The position numbers were made by a program, and so were the translations under genes. DNA of 64,000 nt, taken from contig NZ_JACIBV010000001.1 of NCBI RefSeq assembly GCF_014195505.1, positions 5,022,001 to 5,086,000 on the forward strand, read 5' to 3'. Below are positions 32,259 through 39,950 of this stretch, one piece after another; the first letter of the stretch is position 1, and each line of letters opens with the position of its first letter. The notes beneath the pieces were generated by a model. That model made no database searches. It had not been told where the DNA came from and saw only the letters and a program-made list of their open reading frames with translations. The DNA comes from Nonomuraea dietziae. Its GTDB lineage: Bacteria > Actinomycetota > Actinomycetes > Streptosporangiales > Streptosporangiaceae.

Positions 32259-33412
32259 TAGTCCTCCTCGGGCTCCGCCGGTTCGTCGCGCTTCAGCCCG
32301 CCTGGAGGACGGATGGAACGGGGATCTGTCATCCTCCGCCTGCGCGGCTCGGTTGCAGAAGTCTGCTCCTCCGGCGGAGGCTGCGGCGACGACGCGCCCG
32401 AACCTGTGGACAACTCTTCACCCGAGGGCGCGCCTGTGGATGAAGCGCCGGGCGATGGGCTCGAGGGCTCGGGAGGAAGGGCGCCTGGCGGCCTGATGCC
32501 GCGTACGTCGCCCATCCTGGTGCGGCGCTGGGGCCGTCCCCTATCACCTTCCGACGTGCCTGGAACGTCAGGCGTACGCTCGCCCGCCTGGTCACGGGCT
32601 TCGGCCCTGCCTGCCCTGCCCGGCGCGTCGGTCGATCGCGGCTCACCAGCTGCTTCAGGAGCGACTTCGGTTCCGGAAGCTTCTTGCGTTCCGGGGGCGG
32701 CGGGCATACCGGCGGTTTCAGGAGAAGTCGTGCCGGGGGTCGCCGGACCGCCGGTGGCGGTGGCCCCTCCTGCGGGGTGCGCCTCGGCTGCGGGCGGGGT
32801 CGGTTCGGTCGCGGCGGGGGTTTCGGCCCCGGACCTGCGCGCCGTCCGCGCGCCAGGAGCGGTCCTGTCCGCTGCGCCCGCCTCCTCCCGGGCGGTACGG
32901 CCCGCGGCACGTGGCGGCCGGGCGCCGGCGGCGAGCTCCTTGGGCGGCTCGGCCCCCACCTCGTGCGCGGGAGGGGGCGGGACCGTCTCCACCCAGGTGG
33001 CGAGCCTGTCCTTCTCATGCAGCAGGTTACGGATGTCCCCCTCGGCGTACTCGAACTCCGGCGACCAGAACAGCGCGTCGAACGGGCACACCTCGATGCA
33101 GATGCCGCAGTACATGCACAGCGCGAAGTCGATCGCGAACCTGTCGAGGACGTTGCGCTGCCTCGCCCTTCCGCCCTCAGGGGCGGGCAGGGTCTCCTTG
33201 TGGGAGTCGATGTAGATGCACCAGTCGGGGCACTCGCGGGCGCACAGCATGCAGGAGGTGCAGTTCTCCTCGACCAGGGCGATGACGCCGCGGCTGCGCG
33301 AGGGAAGGTCGGGGTGGACCTCGGGGTACTGCTGGGTCACGGATCGGCGCAGCATGTGGCGAAGGGTGACGGAAAGCCCCTTTACCAGTCCTACTCCCGG
33401 TATCCGCGCCAT
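32258..33412 (-). CDS. nuoI: Complex I subunit I (NuoI2) with long disordered C-terminal tail
   Basis: 384 residues. Residues 1-165 are a normal NuoI: NCTSCMLCARECPDWCIY and LCMYCGICIEVCPFDALFWS bind two [4Fe-4S] clusters (N6a/N6b) that pass electrons toward NuoB. The other 215 residues are Pro/Ala/Thr/Glu-rich and not part of the family. Within the tail a motif is repeated: RTRMGDVRGIRPPGAL and RRRMTDPRSIRPPGGL. ATG 33,412 begins MARIPGVGLVKG; the ribosome site is weak. With the kinase gene divergent upstream, nuoI probably has its own promoter. Confidence 0.93.
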   Translation of the reverse strand: MARIPGVGLVKGLSVTLRHMLRRSVTQQYPEVHPDLPSRSRGVIALVEENCTSCMLCARECPDWCIYIDSHKETLPAPEGGRARQRNVLDRFAIDFALCMYCGICIEVCPFDALFWSPEFEYAEGDIRNLLHEKDRLATWVETVPPPPAHEVGAEPPKELAAGARPPRAAGRTAREEAGAADRTAPGARTARRSGAETPAATEPTPPAAEAHPAGGATATGGPATPGTTSPETAGMPAAPGTQEASGTEVAPEAAGEPRSTDAPGRAGRAEARDQAGERTPDVPGTSEGDRGRPQRRTRMGDVRGIRPPGALPPEPSSPSPGASSTGAPSGEELSTGSGASSPQPPPEEQTSATEPRRRRMTDPRSIRPPGGLKRDEPAEPEED

Positions 33413-33460
33413 GATTCACATCATGGCGCACTATGCGTCGCAGGTGAATGCACCAGCCCG

Positions 33461-33525
33461 TTGTCCCCAGGTTTTCCACAGTCATCCACAGGAACCACGG
33501 ACGTTATCCACAGGTGTCGTCCACA
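33461..33525. promoter_or_regulatory. Cluster of five DnaA-box-like sequences
   Basis: Nine-base words at 33,461 (TTGTCCCCA), 33,472 (TTTTCCACA), 33,482 (TCATCCACA), 33,504 (TTATCCACA, exact consensus) and 33,517 (TCGTCCACA) lie on one strand within 65 bp of the nuoI-kinase divergent region. DnaA binding is inferred from sequence only. No replication genes are nearby, so this is not the chromosomal origin. Confidence 0.5.
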
Positions 33526-33563
33526 ATCCCGATCCGTCTCCCCGACCGGATACTCTCTCGCCC

Positions 33564-34823
33564 ATGTCGCACAGCCATCCCCATCGCCCCGGCGCGGGAG
33601 CCTGGACCGCCGCCGTCGCCTGGGCCGTGGTCCCGCTGCTGACGTGTGGCATGGCGACGCCCTTCACCATCGGGTTCGCCGCCTACTGGCTGCAGAGCAG
33701 GGCCCTGATCGTCGCCGCCGCGCTCTACGGCGCGTGCGCCAGCGCGTTCGTCATCGTCGCGCTCAGCTACGACGACATCGAGAAGGCGCCCGACTGGCTG
33801 TTCGCCCTGGTCGGCATCGGCCTGCTGGTGGCCTGGGCAGGGGGCGTCATCCACAGCGGCATCCTGGTTCCTCTGATGGTCAGGCGCGGAAGGCCCGCTC
33901 ACCCCTACGCGGGCTCTGTCCACAGGCAGGCCGTCAACAACCGCCACCCCGGGCAGGCAGGCCCCGCGCACGGCGGCGCGAGCTCCCGCCCCACCGTTGG
34001 CCGCGACCCTGTCCACAGCAGGTCCACCATGCCCTCAGGCGCCGCGCGCCGTCCGGGCGAGCCCGAGTGGATCGGCCACTACCGGGTGCTGCGCTCCCTG
34101 GGCCGCGGCGGCCAGGGCGCGGTCTACCTCGCCGCCGCTCCCAACGGCACGCAGGTGGCCGTCAAGGTGCTCCACGACCTCGGCGACGAGGTCGCCCGCA
34201 CCCGCTTCGCCCGCGAGGTCGACGCCGCGCGCAGGGTCGCCACGTTTTCCACAGCCAGGCTGCTCGATGTCAACATCAGCCAGGACCAGGCCTACATCGT
34301 GAGCGAGTACGTCGCGGGCCCCTCCCTCGAGCAGCTCGTCCGCGCCCATGGGCCGCGCGACGAGGACAGCCTCACCAGGCTCGCGCTGTCCACAGTCGGC
34401 GCGCTCGCCGCCATCCACAGGGCGGGCGTCGTCCACCGCGACTTCAAGCCCAGCAACGTCCTGATCGGCTCCGACGGCCCCCGAGTGATCGACTTCGGCA
34501 TCGCGCGCTCGCTCGACAGCTCGACGATGACGGGCAAGGTCGCGGGCACGCCGCCCTACATGTCGCCCGAGCAGCTGTCAGGATCACCCGTCGGCCCGCC
34601 GTCCGACGTCTTCAGCTGGGCGGTGACGATGACCTTCGCGGCGACCGGCAGGCCCGCGTTCGGCGAGGACACGGTGCCCGCCGTCTTCAACCGGGTGCTC
34701 AACCTGCACCCCGACCTGTCGCCGCTGCCGCCCTCGTTACGCGGGATCGTGGGCGCCGCGCTGGCCAAGAACCCCTCCGACCGCCCCACCGCGTCCGAGA
34801 TCATGCTCGCCATCGTCGACTGA
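33564..34823 (+). CDS. Membrane-anchored serine/threonine protein kinase
   Basis: 419 residues with reversed layout: three membrane helices in the first 115 residues (TAAVAWAVVPLLTCG, ALIVAAALYGACASAFVIVA, LFALVGIGLLVAWAGG), a linker, then a kinase domain (about 170-419). All key motifs are present: GRGGQGAVY (Gly loop), VAVKVL (Lys), VVHRDFKPSNVL (catalytic Asp), VIDFGIA (DFG), MSPEQL (APE). It should be active. No extracellular sensor follows the kinase, unlike PknB. It separates nuoH from nuoI on the opposite strand; its target may be the respiratory complex, but this is speculation. Confidence 0.9.
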   Translation: MSHSHPHRPGAGAWTAAVAWAVVPLLTCGMATPFTIGFAAYWLQSRALIVAAALYGACASAFVIVALSYDDIEKAPDWLFALVGIGLLVAWAGGVIHSGILVPLMVRRGRPAHPYAGSVHRQAVNNRHPGQAGPAHGGASSRPTVGRDPVHSRSTMPSGAARRPGEPEWIGHYRVLRSLGRGGQGAVYLAAAPNGTQVAVKVLHDLGDEVARTRFAREVDAARRVATFSTARLLDVNISQDQAYIVSEYVAGPSLEQLVRAHGPRDEDSLTRLALSTVGALAAIHRAGVVHRDFKPSNVLIGSDGPRVIDFGIARSLDSSTMTGKVAGTPPYMSPEQLSGSPVGPPSDVFSWAVTMTFAATGRPAFGEDTVPAVFNRVLNLHPDLSPLPPSLRGIVGAALAKNPSDRPTASEIMLAIVD

Positions 34824-34960
34824 TCACCGTGTACGGCAAGCCCACCCCAGCCCACCGTGGTCACCGCCCCCGCCCGTCTTCCACGCTCCTCCAGCCGACT
34901 CCGGCTGACCGCCGTCACATCGCCCCTGAACGACGAAGCGCCGCCGTATCCCCAGGAGCG

Positions 34961-35914
34961 TCAGCCGACGAGGACCTTCACCACACCGGTGAGCGCGAGC
35001 TGCACCAGGGCCAAGGGGACCAGGCCGACCCACGCGAGCCGCTGCAACTGGTCCTCGCGCAGCCGGGGAAAGCTGACCCGGAACCAGATGATCACGAAGG
35101 CCAGCGCGAACACCTTGAGGAACGTCCAGACGACACCGGGCAGCAGCGGGCCGTGCCAGCCCCCGAGGAACAGGACGGTGGTGAGGAACGACAGCACCAC
35201 GATGCCCACATACTCAGCCAGCATGAACAGGGCGAACCGCATGCCGGTGTACTCGGTCATCGGGCCCATGATGATCTCGGACTCGGCGATGGGCATGTCG
35301 AACGGCGGCCGCCGCAGCTCGGCGAGGCCCGCGAGGAAGAACACGACCGCGCCGATCGCCTGCCAGGGCAGCCACCACCACTGCCAGGCCTCGACGATGC
35401 CGGGCAGGGAGAGAGTGCCCGCCGCCATGGCCACCGATGAGGCGGCCAGGACCAGCGGAAGCTCGTAGGACATGAGCTGCGCGGCCGAGCGCATCCCGCC
35501 CAGCACCGAGTACTTGTTGGCCGAGGCCCACCCGGCCATGATCGAGCCGAGCACGCCGATGCCCATGACCGCGAGCACGTAGAACAGCCCGAGATCGAGA
35601 TCCACCCCGACGAGGCCGGGGCCGATGGGGATGACGATCAATACGAGGAGGTACGGGACGAGGGCGACGCCCGGCGCGAGCTGGAAGACCCTGCGGTCGG
35701 CGGCGGCCGGGATGACGTCCTCTTTCTGGGCGAACTTCACGCCGTCCGCGATGAGCTGCGCCCAGCCGTGGAAGCCTCCGGCGTACATCGGGCCGAGGCG
35801 TGACTGCATGTGCGCCATGACCTTGTGCTCGGCCTGACCCACGACGAGAGGGAGGAGCAGGAACACGAGAAGGATGACGACGAACCTCAGAACGATGTCG
35901 AGGACTTCACCCAT
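34961..35914 (-). CDS. nuoH: Complex I subunit H (NuoH2)
   Basis: 317 residues, eight helices. GQAEHKVMAHMQSRLGPMYA then GFHGWAQLIADGVKFAQKED form the quinone-chamber loop (usual ERKxxAxxQxRxGP), and AELRRPPFDMPIAESEI is the conserved second loop with the Glu pair. ATG 35,914 has GGAGGAG 6 nt upstream. It overlaps the nuoC stop by 8 bp. In this strand order the next nuo gene (nuoI) is 1.5 kb away, beyond the kinase. Confidence 0.94.
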   Translation of the reverse strand: MGEVLDIVLRFVVILLVFLLLPLVVGQAEHKVMAHMQSRLGPMYAGGFHGWAQLIADGVKFAQKEDVIPAAADRRVFQLAPGVALVPYLLVLIVIPIGPGLVGVDLDLGLFYVLAVMGIGVLGSIMAGWASANKYSVLGGMRSAAQLMSYELPLVLAASSVAMAAGTLSLPGIVEAWQWWWLPWQAIGAVVFFLAGLAELRRPPFDMPIAESEIIMGPMTEYTGMRFALFMLAEYVGIVVLSFLTTVLFLGGWHGPLLPGVVWTFLKVFALAFVIIWFRVSFPRLREDQLQRLAWVGLVPLALVQLALTGVVKVLVG

Positions 35915-36764
35915 CGGGCTCCTCCAGGGGCGCACGCGATTTCGAAGACTGTGATGACGATTCCCCCGACGAAGCCGCCTCCCCCGCCCCCGCGGGAGTC
36001 GAAGGCGACGCCGCGGAAGTCGAAGGCGAGCCCGGCGCATCGAGACGCTCGGGCGATGTGGAGCCTGACGGTGGGGACTCTCCGGAACCCGCGGCGGGTG
36101 CAGGGCGCTCGGCCGCAGAACCGGCGCTTGGCGGAGCGGGCTCACCCGGACCTGCGCTGGGTTCGGGACGCTCCGCCGTAGAAGCGGGGGCGGTCTGCTC
36201 CCCGGGGATCGGGGGCGCGGCCGGTCCGGTGGAGGTGGATGGGGAGGGCCAGTCGGCGGGAACGCCGGGCGGGAGGGTCTTGCGGCGGCTCGGAGCGCCA
36301 TGACCCGACTCGCCAGGCTCCTTGGCGCCGGGCCACGCCTTCGCCACCCGAGCCGCCAGCACGAAGTCCTTGCGCAGCGGATGCCCCTCGAACCCGTCAG
36401 GAAGCAGCAGCGGCACCAGATACGGGTGATCGTCGAAGATCACGCCGAACATCTCGAACGTCTCCCGCTCGTGCCAGTTCGCCCCCCGATACACCCCCAC
36501 AGCGGACGGCAGGCGCGGGTCGGCGCGCGGCACCCGCGTTCGCAGCAGCAGCCGCTCGTGCGTCGAGGGGTTGTAGACGTGCGCGACGACCCCGAACGCG
36601 TCGGGCGGCTCGTCGACCCCGCTGAGCCAGTCGAAGAACTCGTACCCCGTGTCCCTGCAGAACGTCAGCAGCTCGATCCAGTCGCTCGCGGCGACGTCGA
36701 CCGTCCGCTCACCCCATGACTCCGAGACCTGGACCCTGTCCCCGAACCGCTCGGCGAGGGTCAC
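35907..36764 (-). CDS. nuoC: Complex I subunit C (NuoC2) with long C-terminal tail
   Basis: 285 residues. The first 145 match the 30-kDa subunit: GVYRGANWHERETFEMFGV then HPLRKDFVLAARVAKAWPG. After RRKTLPPGVPADWP follows a tail of about 115 residues that is almost pure Pro/Ser/Ala/Gly/Glu and low complexity. It is not a NuoCD fusion: no 49-kDa (NuoD) sequence is present. GTG 36,764 overlaps the nuoB stop (GTGA). Confidence 0.92.
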   Translation of the reverse strand: MTLAERFGDRVQVSESWGERTVDVAASDWIELLTFCRDTGYEFFDWLSGVDEPPDAFGVVAHVYNPSTHERLLLRTRVPRADPRLPSAVGVYRGANWHERETFEMFGVIFDDHPYLVPLLLPDGFEGHPLRKDFVLAARVAKAWPGAKEPGESGHGAPSRRKTLPPGVPADWPSPSTSTGPAAPPIPGEQTAPASTAERPEPSAGPGEPAPPSAGSAAERPAPAAGSGESPPSGSTSPERLDAPGSPSTSAASPSTPAGAGEAASSGESSSQSSKSRAPLEEPDG

Positions 36765-37285
36765 GCGTCCTCCCCGTGGGCGCGGGACCACACGTAACGG
36801 TCGCTGAGCTTCTCCTGGGCGATCTTCTCCTGCAGCTTCATGATGCCGTGCAGCAGCGCCTCGGGCCTCGGCGGGCAGCCGGGGACGTAGATGTCGACAG
36901 GGATGATCTGGTCGACGCCCTTGGTCACGCAGTAGGAGTCCCAGTACGGGCCGCCGGTGTTGGAGCAGGCGCCGAAGGAGATGACGTACTTCGGGTCGGG
37001 CATCTGCTCGTAGAGCCGCTTGACGGCGGGGGCCATCTTGTCGGTGACGGTGCCCGAGACGATCATCAGATCCGCCTGGCGGGGACCGTTGGCGAAGGGG
37101 ATCACCCCGAAGCGGATGAAGTCGTGTCTGCTCATCGAGGTGGCGATGAACTCGATCGCGCAGCAGGCGAGACCGAAGTTGAACACCCAGAGGGAGTAGC
37201 GCCGTCCCCAGTTCAGCACGAAGCGCATCGGCTTGGGCGCCAGCCGGGAGACCGGCCCCACAGTCGGCATCGGAAGATCGGCCAT
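36761..37285 (-). CDS. nuoB: Complex I subunit B (NuoB2)
   Basis: 174 residues. All four N2-cluster ligands are present: the tandem Cys in FGLACCAIEFIA, Cys in ISFGACSNTGGPYWDS, and Cys in YVPGCPPRPEALLHG. N2 passes electrons to quinone at the NuoB-NuoD interface. ATG 37,285 has GGAG 9 nt upstream. It is the first gene of the B-C-H block; nuoA lies 2.2 kb upstream, separated by a broken peptidase gene and a minisatellite. Confidence 0.95.
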   Translation of the reverse strand: MADLPMPTVGPVSRLAPKPMRFVLNWGRRYSLWVFNFGLACCAIEFIATSMSRHDFIRFGVIPFANGPRQADLMIVSGTVTDKMAPAVKRLYEQMPDPKYVISFGACSNTGGPYWDSYCVTKGVDQIIPVDIYVPGCPPRPEALLHGIMKLQEKIAQEKLSDRYVWSRAHGEDA

Positions 37286-37439
37286 ACCGCCATTCTCCAA
37301 CGCCCGCCGCTCCAGGAGTAGAGGGGCACTCCGACATCCCACATCCCGCCTCGACAAATCCACCCCTGTGGTGTGACTCCGGCCCTGGAGAGGACGTTTC
37401 AGGAGATCGCCACGCCACCCGAATCATCGGACCACCCGC

Positions 37440-38982
37440 TCACCATGCTTGGGTGATCGCCTCGTCGCGCTTGTTTGTGCCGACGCCGCCGTGCTCGGCG
37501 GGTGGCTCTTCGGCTGGACAGGTGGTGCCCGGCTTGGGCAGGGTCAGGTCGGTCAGGTAGGTGGTGGCATGCAGGATCGGACATTTCTTGCCTGACAGGT
37601 AGGTGACGTGTCCGGGCCCGTCGTAGGCGATGGTCACCGATCCCGGGATCATGCTGGTGAAGCTCTTGGTTAGGGGGTAGCTCCCCCATGTGGTGCCGAC
37701 ACCCAGCAGGGGCGGCAGGTCGCGGGTGGGCAGTGGGCGGGGCCGGGTTGGCCACCGGCAGCGGCCAGCCCGTGCATCCCAGCAAGCTGATCTCCGCTCC
37801 TGCGTACTCGGGCGCGATCTTGCGCGCTTTCCCGAGGAAGTCCTCAAGCTGGGCGTAGCTGGTGTACCCGCGCTCATCTCCGCAGCTCATCGCCAGTGCG
37901 CCGGGCGTCGCCGAGTACCGTGCGGTGAACAGCGCCACGTCGGCGAAACCCGACCCGTCTCCGCGCGCGGCCTTGTCGACGGAGGTCGCGAAGGTCAGCC
38001 AGTCGGCGTTCTGCGGCCCTGGATCGCGGGGGACCAGGGCTCCCAGCAGCCAGCCGGTCAGCTTCCCGGTGCCGTGTTGTGGCGAGGTGACCGGAATCGG
38101 ATGGCGATCGGCGGCCCGCAGAAGCCTGCGCCATACCGCCTCGGCGTCTTGGCCGTGCAGCGCGCAGGCGGGGGTGTCCGCGCACCACTCGGCGAACCTG
38201 GCGATCATCCGTTGCGAGACGGGCAGGAGTTGCAGATGGTGAGCGGGCCAGCCCTTGGTCTGATTGCCCACGCTGTCGACGTACATGGCCCGGATGCGCT
38301 GCGGGAACAGCCGGGCGTACGCGGCTGCAGCTACCCCGCCCAGGGAGTGGGCCGTGAAGCTCAGCCGCTGCTCACCCAGCGCCTGGCGGATCGCCTCCAC
38401 GTCCCGGGCGATCGACAGGGCGTCCAGGTGCGTGAACAGCCCCGTCGCGTCGGCCTGTTGACACGTGGTGAGCGCCTTGGTCATCGCCGCGGCCTGCGCG
38501 GTGTACTGCTTCTTGTTACGCGGGTCGTGCAGCACTGCTCCCGGCTCCTTGCATGCCTCGGGCATCTGCGTGATCCACACGGTGGTCCGGGTGTTGAAGC
38601 CGACGAGATCGAACCTGCGTCGTAGCTCCGTGAGGTTCGCCGCGCCCCGGCTCAAGTCCTCGATCCCGTAACCGCCCGAAATGCTCAGAACGCTGCCGAT
38701 CCGGCCTGCCGGCTCGGTGGCCGACAGCCGGGCCAGATCCAGTGTGATCTTTCCGTCCGGTTGCGCCCAGTCCACGGGCACCTCGATCGCGGCACATTGC
38801 AGGCCCGTGGGCGTGCCCTCGCCCTCGCACGCTCGCCAGGTCAGCCCTCCATCGTCGCTGGCGGCCGATGCCGTCGGCGACATCACCGCCAGCGCCGCCA
38901 CCACGGCGATGACCAGCCGCCTGCTCCTCCCGCATATGCCGCCGTGGCGCTTGCTCGACTTCATCGCGCGAATCGTGATCAT
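37440..38982 (-). pseudogene. TAP-type secreted alpha/beta hydrolase (tripeptidyl-aminopeptidase-like), frameshifted
   Basis: A signal peptide (LVIAVVAALAVMSPTASA) is followed by a hydrolase domain with SISGGYGIEDL (oxyanion region) and the nucleophile elbow FTAHSLGGVAAA. Near 37,738-37,752 the reading frame changes. One frame ends GCTGWPLPVANPA, and the natural continuation RPLPTRDLPPLLGVGTTWGS, then GSVTIAYDGPGHVTYLSGKK with the catalytic His, is in another frame ending at 37,440. In the first frame translation would run to 37,399 with a missense tail. The shift lies in a GGCGGGGCCGGG context. It may be a true pseudogene or a sequencing error. The gene is inserted between nuoA and nuoB. Confidence 0.75.
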
Positions 38983-39491
38983 GATCCGAGTGTGACGGCA
39001 CGGACAAGCCCTCTCTTCCTACTCGGGAATCGTTTCTACAGAGGCGATCTGGGACCCTGGTCCTCCTCTCTGCGGTGGACCAGGGGCCGCCTTGGAGGCG
39101 ACGGTTACGGTGACAGAGCCTGGGGTTGTCAGGAGTAGCGGAGGACGCGGGCAAGCGCTTCGTCGCTCTGACGCAGCTCGCCGCAGGGGCTGGGAGGACG
39201 CGGCGAGGAGGGCTGAGCCGACAAGGCACCAGGTCAGCCGGGGGGCGACCCAGACGAAGGGCCGATTCCGGCGAAGGGCTGACCCACGCGAAGAACCGAC
39301 CCGCACCAAGGGCCGCCCCACACGAAGGGCCAACCCAGGCGTGGGGCTGACCCACACGAAGAGCCAACCCACACAAAAGGCCGCCCCACACGACGAGCCG
39401 ACCCACACCAACGGCCGACCCAGGCGAAGAGCCGCCCCACACGGAGGGCCGATCCAGGCGGAGGGGTGGGGTGGTGAGGAGGGTGTTGGGG
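38983..39491. other. Noncoding interval between the TAP gene and nuoA
   Basis: About 510 bp with no convincing gene. The left third should hold the peptidase promoter. From 39,247 on it is a 17-bp tandem repeat (listed separately) that ends about 25 bp from the nuoA stop. The repeat keeps the minus strand free of stops, giving a spurious Gly/Leu/Trp/Val-rich open frame. Confidence 0.65.
39247..39467. repeat. 17-bp minisatellite, 13 tandem copies
   Basis: Thirteen consecutive 17-bp units with consensus GACCCACACGAAGGGCC. Unit boundaries fall every 17 bp from 39,247 without indels, and most units differ from the consensus at one to five positions (for example GCCCCACACGAAGGGCC, GACCCAGGCGAAGAGCC). 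There are no unique spacers, so it is not a CRISPR array. It lies just downstream of nuoA in the direction of transcription. Confidence 0.93.
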
Positions 39492-39863
39492 TCAGGTCCA
39501 GGTGAGGACGCGTTTCTTCCAGGCGTACAGGATGCCCAGCGCGATGAACCCCAGGAACACGAACATCTCGACCAGTGTCGTCATCCCGTATCCGGGTGCC
39601 GCGAACACCGTCGCCCAGGGAAACAGGAACACCGCGTCGACCGCGAACACCACATACAGGTACGTGAACACGTAGTACCTGATCTGCGACTGCGCCCACC
39701 CCTCGCCCACAGGGTCGACGCCGCACTCGTACGTGGTCAGTTTCTCCACCGTGGGCCGGGAAGGGCGGAGCAGGCGGTTGGCCGTCAGGGCTCCCGCGAC
39801 GATGCCCACCCCGATGACGAGCAGCACGAGAACCAGCGCGTAGGAGCCGAAGTAGCCACCCAT
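39492..39863 (-). CDS. nuoA: Complex I subunit A (NuoA2)
   Basis: 123 residues, three helices. The conserved loop KLTTYECGVDPVGEGWAQSQ is followed by IRYYVFTYLYVVFAVDAVFL with the family's Asp/Glu residues. ATG 39,863 begins MGGYFGSYALVLVLL. It is divergent from a polysaccharide deacetylase (88 bp apart). Downstream the operon is interrupted by the minisatellite and the TAP gene before nuoB. Confidence 0.94.
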   Translation of the reverse strand: MGGYFGSYALVLVLLVIGVGIVAGALTANRLLRPSRPTVEKLTTYECGVDPVGEGWAQSQIRYYVFTYLYVVFAVDAVFLFPWATVFAAPGYGMTTLVEMFVFLGFIALGILYAWKKRVLTWT

Positions 39864-39950
39864 GTGCTGATCGTAACCCCGCCCAAAGCCTCTGTCCTCA
39901 TAACCCCAAACCATGGCAAAGCGGGTTTGGACGGCCATAACCTGACCTGC

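Noticed and set aside
33461..33525. Chromosomal replication origin
   Set aside because: DnaA-box-like words are present, but no dnaA, dnaN, AT-rich unwinding region or origin-type gene order is nearby.
39247..39467. CRISPR array
   Set aside because: Units are only 17 bp, directly adjacent without unique spacers, and no cas genes are present.
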